Source: Polydactylus sextarius (taxonomy: Eukaryota > Chordata > Actinopteri > Polynemidae). From it: a DNA stretch of 64,000 nucleotides. Both the position numbers and the translations under genes were made by a program. The notes beneath the pieces were generated by a model that saw only the letters and a program-made list of their open reading frames with translations, had not been told where the DNA came from and searched no databases. The stretch is from positions 4,562,501 to 4,626,500 of the forward strand of contig CM028920.1 in NCBI GenBank assembly GCA_016801845.1. Direction: 5' to 3'. This document shows positions 59,181 through 64,000 of the stretch, one piece after another (position 1 is the stretch's first letter; the number at the start of each line of letters is the position of its first letter).

Positions 59181-62100
59181 AAAGATTCAGCTTAAAAGAT
59201 GAGTAACGCAAGGTAAATATTCACTTTGCTTTTGGTCTTAATATGCTATTAGCCATAAGGTACATGATGCTGAACACTTACTGACCATAAACCAAAAACC
59301 TCAATGACAAGACCATGTGTTGAACAGTTTTGACTTGAGTGAACACATCTTGGCAGTTAGTTTAAAGGCCAGTGTAAATAACAGAGAAAAACACACAAAT
59401 AGAGCGGAAATTGAAGTGTGAGGCAGTAGAGAGGAATAGAGAGGTTCAGGGAGGGCGACAGGGGAATGTATTAACAGCCTAGCAAGTTATGGAGGGTTGT
59501 TTTTAATCCCTTTGCCTAGTTTCATTAGAGCACGACGTCATTCGTCATCGATCAGTGGTTGCCATGGAGGATATGCAGCAGCCTAGAGCCCATCAGCTCT
59601 GTGCCACTGTGCAACATGCTGAGGCCTTAATGAAATGATTCACTGTGAGAGACAGACAGACAGACAGGCAGAGCGCAAGTGAGCGTCAGACAGACAGAGA
59701 AAGGTCATAGAACTCTTTAACCTCTCGAGCCAACAGTGAGATAGTAAGATGGGAGCGTGGTATTGCAGTGTGGCCGTAATGAATTCAACTGCTGTAGAGT
59801 TTGTTCCCTTCATGGGTCAAGAAATGCAATAGGTCCAAGTTTCTCAGTGGTTCTCAACTGACTATCTGCAACATAATTATCGTCATCATTAAACATCATT
59901 TACATCAACAGTGCCGCATCTGCTTAAAGTCGTGTACTGGTGTATTCTTCATCCAGGTATATGCAAGTATATTCTATATTCTATATTCCTCTTCATTTGA
60001 TAATACAAAGGGCTTTTAGGGATGCAATTAATATTAATCCAAACTCGGGTAAAGGTAAAGGTAACTCATGCAGGTAAAGTGGATAAAAGCAACAAGTATT
60101 GTAGGGAACATGATGGAGAGAGTTCATGTCAGTTATGAAGAATCCTTAAAGAACATTAAATAGTTTGCTGTGCTCTTATTGCCCTTTAATTGTCTTATCT
60201 TAATTGTCTTTAATTGTCTTATGTTCTTTTTATGTCAATGCCACTCACAGCAAACAGCCCCAATCTTACTTTCCTACAATGCACTCAATAAATTAATTAA
60301 TTATTTTGAGTTTTACTCATTGTGCACTTTTGGGCCACAAGACCACAGGGAACACCAGCATGATATGCAGACAGTAAAATAATATGCCTCATTATTCTGT
60401 ACAAACATAGGCTACAATTAAACACAATTATATTTTTTAAATGAAAGGTCTACAGGTAGTAGGTTCCCCACGGGTTATTAGCCACAGGCTAAGAGGCTAA
60501 CACTAAGTGTACTTGGGGTTTGAACCCTGAAGCACTCAAGTGGTCTCCTCAACACTCTTGTGTGCTTGGCTGCATGTTGGCAAGTGTTAAAGAAGTGCAG
60601 CAGTGCAATCCAGTCTGAGGAAGAACATAAAGCTACAGGAAAAAACTTGTTTCAGTCAGTATCCACTTGCCCTTTTTAAAACTAATCTTTGCCACATGGT
60701 GCTCAAATGAAACTGTGACAATATTTAAGGTCATTACATCTATATGGCTGCCACATAGTAGGTGGGAGAAGATGAGAGATTTTGTCACATTAGACTTAGA
60801 ACATGAGTACAAGACTGTACTCATAGTGTAAACTCACAGATGCTAATATTCGTAATTTATAATTAATTCATAATTACAAAATTATTCAAGCTTTAGTTGC
60901 TTGTTTGTCAGCAACCATGAACAGTAGTCCAACATTTTGATAAGTAGTCAGATGTTCTAGTGGACAGACTTGTTAGCACTGCCTGACAGAGTTGAACTAG
61001 TGTTTTTATAATATACATTGAGCTAGTTGTATAAGTATAGCTGAGTAGCTATGCTCAAGCTAAACTCAAGCTAAACTAATCAGCTCCAGGCTGTAGCTTC
61101 ATATTTAACTAGTATTTATTTAAAGTGGTAACAAATGCAAATACAGTATAACATCATCCCTTTAACCATGTAGGTTTTCATTTCCTCGTACCTTAACCAT
61201 TGTAGCAAAGGAGAAGCCACAGGGGTAGGGTAGTGGGTCAGTCAATAGATTAGCAAAGAAATTCAACAGGGATCCAGTAAAAGCTTGGCCCAGAAAATGA
61301 GGAAGAATCATAAACTAGGAAAACAGACACTGGGAAATAAAAACTGCTACATGCAGCACAATTAAGAATTAAAGAGACTAGAGGGAGAAACAGACTAAAT
61401 GCATTAGGAAAGGAGAACATGAAGGCCAGTCAGGGTAGGACAATCATAAAAGGGCAGCAAGTAAATAATGTGAAATGAGATAAAAGAGGAAATGGTGAAA
61501 AATATGAAACAAAAAGAAGGCACAGAAACGACACAGAGCAAAGCATGACAACTAACTTTACTTTAATTGCAATGCAACTACATTGACTATGATATGAAAT
61601 AATTTTGACCCTGGAGACTTCAATCATCTAATATTGATGATACTGCCAGGATGACAGGATTTTATATGCCAGTTGACCAATGTGTGCTTCTCTCTGATAG
61701 CTTGACTGTAACAGTCTGTGTACGTAAGTGTAAATAATTGGTATGTGTGTGATGTCAAGTCTTTGTAGGTTTGAAGAATCTCAGTATGGTCCCCAGCTCC
61801 AGTCCGTCCTGATCAGTCTTTTGATGTGACAGTGAAAGTCATGCCGTTCTCCCAGCTGTCTCGCTAATGATTGTCATTTGGACTGGACTGTCCAGCAGTG
61901 TGTGGGCGTGTGTGTGTGTGCGTGTTGATGATCTTTTCAGTGAGACTCAGATTGCCTCTTCATATGAGACACCCCCCCCCATACACACACCACCACAATG
62001 GTATCACTTTGTTTATATGCCTGACAGCCGACTGCAGCCTCTGATACGAGGTAATGGTGCAGCTCTGCTGTTTGGGAACAACACAATCAATAATCGCTCT

Positions 62101-64000
62101 TTTCTGACGGGTTGAAAGAGAACGGAGAGGTGAGGTGAGGGGAGAGACAGGGAGGTGGGAGGAAAAATGAAAACGAACGTAGTGGGTTGAAGAAAAATGT
62201 AAGCCAGCGGAGTTACAAAGTTGGCTCTTACTCTCATCATACATCATTTCTTAATATCAGACTGGCAGCTGGGATAAATATTAGTGTTTTGTCAGCCAAA
62301 GGGGGCTGACAAAGAGGCTGAGTGTCAAAGTCTAACCTCACCTGTCAACAAGCTGTCATGAGAGGTTAGAGACGCTTTGGGAGGGAGGGTAGCAGAACAG
62401 ATTTAACATGGGCCTCAGGCTTTAAAGTTACATCCACTCGCTGCAAGTCTGGATCACGTATCCCCTGTCTGCCTGTTAAAGCACTTTATTCTCCGACGCC
62501 AACAGAAATTTTAAACACTTCACTGTTTTATAGCTGCGCCATTAGATTTTTTTCTTCCGTAACAGGACTGTGGCCATTATATAAAGTTAAAAAGAGGAGG
62601 AGAAGAAGAGGTTTTTTTTTTTTTTTTCACTTTTGAAGCAGTAGATGAATCCAACTACTGTTAAAAGACCCATCTGTTGCTGCGGAGAAGAAGCAAGTCA
62701 AAGATGTTAAATCAGACCTGAAGCCAACTCAAATTCAGATTTCACATTTTTCACTCAACAACAAGCTTATAACAGTATATATAGCATAATGGTATATGTG
62801 GAACACCAATGAACAATGCATGAAGTAAATAAATCTGGTATAAAACCACAACTAAATAAGTAAAAATATATATGAGCCAATATATAGATTACACGCTGTT
62901 GAAATGAATGGACACAAATAACAGCTTTTCTTTTCCTGAAACTATATTTTTATTTATTCGAGGGGCATTTATTGTATATATATTTAATTCACTTTAATAT
63001 TCATTACATTTTTATTATTTATTTCTAGAGACTTTTATTCTCTAACGCTAGATTAATTCTCAAACTTGTTTTTATTTCCATCTTTTATATTCAAATGAGG
63101 GGGAGCACACCTTAAGAGACAGCTGGATTTAACAAAATAAGGAGATCATGAGAGAATATATGTATGTATAATATACATGTCAGTTACTTAAGATAAAAGA
63201 GGATATTCCTCTACTTCCTCTAATTTACAACTGAGTTTATACAGCCGTTAAGGGTTATGGATGCTGTAATACCATTGTGATACATTTCAAATAAGCTCTT
63301 AGTAATTAGCCTTGTAGTGTAGTCTCTAACAACCATGATATTTTCTGGTCGGAGTCCAGGGTCGTTTAAAAAGTCTGCTTGTTTATTTTCCCGTGCTGCC
63401 TCATCCATCTCCACCTCTGAACCTCCTCTGACTGCAGATGGAGCTGGAGGAGGCTGATCTGCTGTGCATGGAGACGAAGATTCTCATCTCTGCTTCAAGT
63501 TCAGACAGACACTGATACAAAAACAGTCTGATCATTTTCCGGTTTAACAATTCACTAATTGCAGACTGCAGTAATACCGGCAGGATGCAGTATAGTAGTT
63601 TCAGGAGGACAGTGCAGCTTTATTGTCTAATATAGTTGAGTGAGTGTGCTAACATTTCTTAAAGGTTACAGTAGTTAAAGTTTTAATGACTTGCCACTGA
63701 CTGGCTGTGAGTCAGGGAGTGATTCCATTGCTATGTTTTTATAACAACAGCAGGGAGACTTATTGGGTGTTACATGACAATATGTACTGATATGTATTCA
63801 ATATATTTATATCTTAATACATATAAAATAAATATAAATAAGTGAGTAAATTGCTGTATCAGATCCCATTTAAGGGTCATAAACATCGACTGGGATCATC
63901 AGTATCCAGTGACACTATTGATCAAACCCTGTTATAAGGGAGCAACTAAAAGTTATATGAATGGAAGGACTAACATACTAGTTACTTATATATTTTGTTC
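59181..64000. other. Intergenic to right edge; two higher-complexity blocks
   Basis: 59510-59740 and 62030-62470 are less AT-rich and could be regulatory. Small repeats include (GACA)n near 59652-59670, a C9 run at 61972-61980, a T16-type run near 62612-62627 and a perfect 10-bp-arm hairpin at 62288-62313. A GGGTTTGAACCC B-box-like site near 60516 lacks a convincing A-box. No exon, RNA gene or large repeat was recognised. Confidence 0.45.

Noticed and set aside
60455..60620. Possible SINE around GGGTTTGAACCCTGAA
   Set aside because: B-box-like palindrome but no convincing A-box, body or tail.

Overview
This looks like nuclear DNA of a ray-finned (teleost) fish. The base composition is AT-rich. 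Microsatellites are frequent ((CA)n, (TA)n, (AAAT)n, (AACT)n). Decayed LINE, tRNA-type SINE, Tc1-like and other repeat relics are scattered throughout. The only host protein-coding sequence I can support is split into small exons with GT-AG introns. There are no operons, rRNA genes, intact tRNA genes or CRISPR arrays.

Left end (1-5190, minus strand): the 5' part of one gene of the GSG1/GSG1L family (claudin-fold membrane proteins), most like GSG1L2. Three exons are readable: exon 1 with the start codon (5190-4890), a 48-nt exon 2 (3730-3683) and exon 3 (1240-1088). All junctions are phase 1 with consensus splice sites. Joined, they give residues 1-167 in one open frame, and the gene then runs off the left edge. 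A CpG-rich stretch with an in-frame upstream stop lies just 5' of the ATG and is the presumed promoter and 5' leader.

Remainder (about 5.2-64 kb): a gene-poor tract of about 59 kb in which I find no convincing host exon. It holds a mosaic of old mobile-element debris. LINE reverse-transcriptase fragments lie at 7.1-8.0, 8.15, 12.7-13.1, 24.4, 51.9-52.4 and 58.8 kb. SINE or tRNA-like heads lie at 14.0, 16.1, 25.1, 30.9, 38.1, 56.0 and 59.0 kb. There is a Tc1-like transposase relic at 41.9-42.3 kb, a MITE-like element at 10.4-10.7 kb, a DNA-transposon-like repeat at 37.1-37.6 kb and a possible solo LTR at 39.6-40.3 kb. Several tandem duplications, minisatellites and perfect hairpins are also present. 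Blocks of higher complexity, without repeats or frames (near 14.5-15.0, 27.3-27.55, 36.4-36.6, 41.0-41.2, 50.8-51.5, 59.5-59.7 and 62.0-62.5 kb), could be conserved non-coding elements, but sequence alone cannot show that.

I did not find a convincing new biological system. The most unusual items are sets of strong hairpins (10.58, 24.9, 48.9-49.1 and 62.3 kb), a repeat present as two diverged copies at 44.7 and 48.1 kb, and the long pyrimidine tract before exon 3 of the gsg1l2-like gene. No database search could be run. Family names rest on recognised protein and repeat motifs.
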